Of a DNA stretch of 64,000 bases, positions 62,861-64,000 are shown in pieces. Each line of letters starts with the position of its first letter. Position 1 is the first letter of the stretch. The notes below the pieces were generated by a model. The model was not told the DNA's origin. It searched no databases and saw only the letters and a program-made list of their open reading frames with translations. The position numbers were made by a program, and so were the translations under genes. This DNA comes from Gammaproteobacteria bacterium (lineage in GTDB: Bacteria; Pseudomonadota; Gammaproteobacteria; Arenicellales; UBA868). The stretch spans positions 1 to 64,000 of the forward strand of contig JAKUQR010000009.1 in the NCBI GenBank assembly GCA_022450155.1, read 5' to 3'.

Positions 62861-63100
62861 TTGGCCGTTGCCCACTGGATAGGCCGGATCCTTCGGTCGG
62901 ACAGTGAGTGGCTGGTGACCCGGCTAGGTACCGCCGGTACACACCAGCCCCTGGTACAGCGAGTGTTTTGATTATGTTTAGGGCTTCGGCGAGATCATTT
63001 CGGTCGACACGGACCTGGTCGGGCCTTACGGCCATTGTGCAGATCTCTCGCCTATCTTGGAAAGAGACCTGAAGGTGCGGCCGGTTAAATCGGCACGTGA
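62861..63100 (+). pseudogene. Remnant of an M24-family metallopeptidase/DddP-like gene
   Basis: Two frames of the same strand give ordered pieces of an M24 (creatinase-fold) protein: SDSEWLVTRLGTAGTH (from about 62900) and, in another frame, GEIISVDTDLVGPYGHCADL (62991-63050), which is the metal-binding DTDLVGPYG motif of M24 peptidases and the related DMSP lyase DddP. A stop and frameshift lie between them, and neither the N-terminal creatinase part nor the C-terminal metal ligands are found. The rest of 62835-63261 shows no other gene. Confidence 0.5.
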
Positions 63101-63261
63101 CGCGCAAGATGCACGAACTACAGGAGCAGTCATAACAATATCGCAAAAGCACTTAAGTCGTCGCACTAGCCTAGGTTATTCGGCATTGTGCATGTTGCCG
63201 CTATGGTTTTACTTGCCCTATCAAAGTTTGACCCTTTAAAAAAGCACTATTAAGAATTGCC

Positions 63262-64000
63262 CTAAATCACGCCCTGTTCGCGGAGCCGATCGCACTCGGC
63301 GGTATCGAGGCCTAATAGTTCCTCAAGCACCTCCTCGGTGTGCTGGCCTAGCATGGGTGGTGCGTGCCGATAGGATACCTCCGTTACCGACATTTTCGAT
63401 GGGCTGCCAATCAGACTGACCGGTTCGCCGGCGGCGGGATGGTCCATTTCGATTCGCATGTCACGGGCTATGACTTGGGCATCGGCGAAAACCTGGTCGA
63501 TGTTGTTGATGGGGCCGCAGGTGATTTTATTGTTCTCCAACTCTTTCAGCCAATAAGCCGATGGTTTTTGCTGCATCACCTCGTTGAGGATTTGGGTGAG
63601 TGCTTCACGGTTTTGCACGCGCGCTTTATTGGTGGCAAAACGTTCATCATTGATCAGCTCGGGTACGCCAGCAAACTCGCAATATCGTTTGAACTGGTCG
63701 TCATTGCCAACAGCTACGATGATGTTACCGTCGGCAGTAGGGAAAACCTGATAAGGCACAATATTTGGGTGTGCGTTGCCCAGTAGTCCCGGCACTTCCC
63801 CCGAAGTAAGGTAATTCAGGCCCTGGATCGATAACAAAGACACCTGGGTATCCAACAGGCTGATATCCAGATGCTGGCCTTCTCCAGTCACTTCGCGGTG
63901 TCGTAGTGCCGCATTGATGGATAGGGTTGCCCAGAGGCCCGCCGTCAAATCAGCAATGGGGATGCCAACGCGATGTGGCTCTCCGCCAGGTGGCCCGGTA
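63262..64000 (-). CDS. CaiB/BaiF family CoA-transferase (partial, runs off the window)
   Basis: The last about 245 residues of a class III CoA-transferase. PPGGEPHRVGIPIADLTAGL reads continuously to the end of the window, followed by ATLSINAALRHREVTGEGQH and DISLLDTQVSLL. The catalytic Asp lies upstream in such proteins and is outside the window or at its edge. Transfers CoA between carboxylic acids; the substrate is unknown. The 5' end is missing. Confidence 0.9.
   Translation of the reverse strand, partial: TGPPGGEPHRVGIPIADLTAGLWATLSINAALRHREVTGEGQHLDISLLDTQVSLLSIQGLNYLTSGEVPGLLGNAHPNIVPYQVFPTADGNIIVAVGNDDQFKRYCEFAGVPELINDERFATNKARVQNREALTQILNEVMQQKPSAYWLKELENNKITCGPINNIDQVFADAQVIARDMRIEMDHPAAGEPVSLIGSPSKMSVTEVSYRHAPPMLGQHTEEVLEELLGLDTAECDRLREQGVI

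Noticed and set aside
62685-63152. Minus-strand frame of 155 codons opposite the MazG-like gene and M24 remnant
   Set aside because: The plus strand carries the recognisable motifs; the minus frame has none.
1-64000. Mobile element or phage origin of the BMC cassette
   Set aside because: No integrase, transposase, tRNA or flanking repeats were seen; transfer remains possible but is not supported by the sequence itself.

Overview
The window looks like chromosome of a gammaproteobacterium, probably an uncultured aerobic marine or soil lineage. The evidence is conserved gene order: polA-engB-cytochrome c4, secB-gpsA-rhodanese, lptM-lysA, rhlB / trxA-rho-rpmE, and argS followed by a SPOR-domain protein. 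No rRNA, tRNA, insertion sequence, phage or CRISPR array was seen.

Region 1 (452-18053) is the most interesting part. It is a catabolic cassette built around a bacterial microcompartment (BMC). A tightly coupled minus-strand operon (7617 to 1226) encodes a glutamine-synthetase-like gamma-glutamyl-amine ligase, one BMC-P, one BMC-H, an opine-dehydrogenase-like protein with a putative encapsulation peptide, a CoA-acylating aldehyde dehydrogenase, one BMC-T and a malate-dehydrogenase-like enzyme with an extra EutQ/EutT-like N-terminal segment. Beside it are a sarcosine-oxidase-type flavoprotein, a three-gene glutamate-synthase-like set in the order of mgsABC (N-methylglutamate synthase), a GntR/FCD regulator, a RidA protein, a five-gene branched-chain-type ABC importer and a PuuD-like gamma-glutamyl hydrolase. 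Read together, I infer amine import, gamma-glutamylation, rearrangement to an N-alkylglutamate, oxidative release of an aldehyde, and conversion of that aldehyde to acyl-CoA inside the shell. A 15-bp palindrome-like operator (TGTATTCAGTATACA and its reverse complement) precedes the importer and the mgs-like operon, with a near copy between the ligase operon and the oxidase gene, so the cassette looks like one regulon. I know of no experimentally described BMC with this enzyme set.

Region 2 (18100-30610): an orphan Tat-exported peptide-type binding protein, an RND efflux pump with its adaptor, a decayed methyltransferase gene, an SRAP-family protein, and a 2-oxoacid:ferredoxin oxidoreductase operon (korAB) with a large FAD/iron-sulfur oxidoreductase.

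Region 3 (30623-56418): housekeeping genes. These include gpsA, secB, a rhodanese, an ArsR regulator, a C-terminal processing protease, polA, engB, cytochrome c4, argH, lptM, lysA, a membrane glycosyltransferase-like protein, rhlB, trxA, rho, rpmE, a nuclease, a SCO1 protein, prmB, rubredoxin, hemL, a cold-shock protein, nudC, argS and a SPOR protein. Between hemL and the cold-shock gene lie remnants of small membrane-protein genes.

Region 4 (56563-64000): a broken acetolactate-synthase-like gene, then a six-gene operon lysW-lysX-argC-GATase-lysZ-argD for amino-group-carrier (LysW) biosynthesis. It probably serves arginine, because lysA marks a separate diaminopimelate route to lysine. It is followed by a MazG-like pyrophosphohydrolase, a degraded M24-peptidase-like gene and the 3' part of a CaiB/BaiF CoA-transferase that runs off the window.
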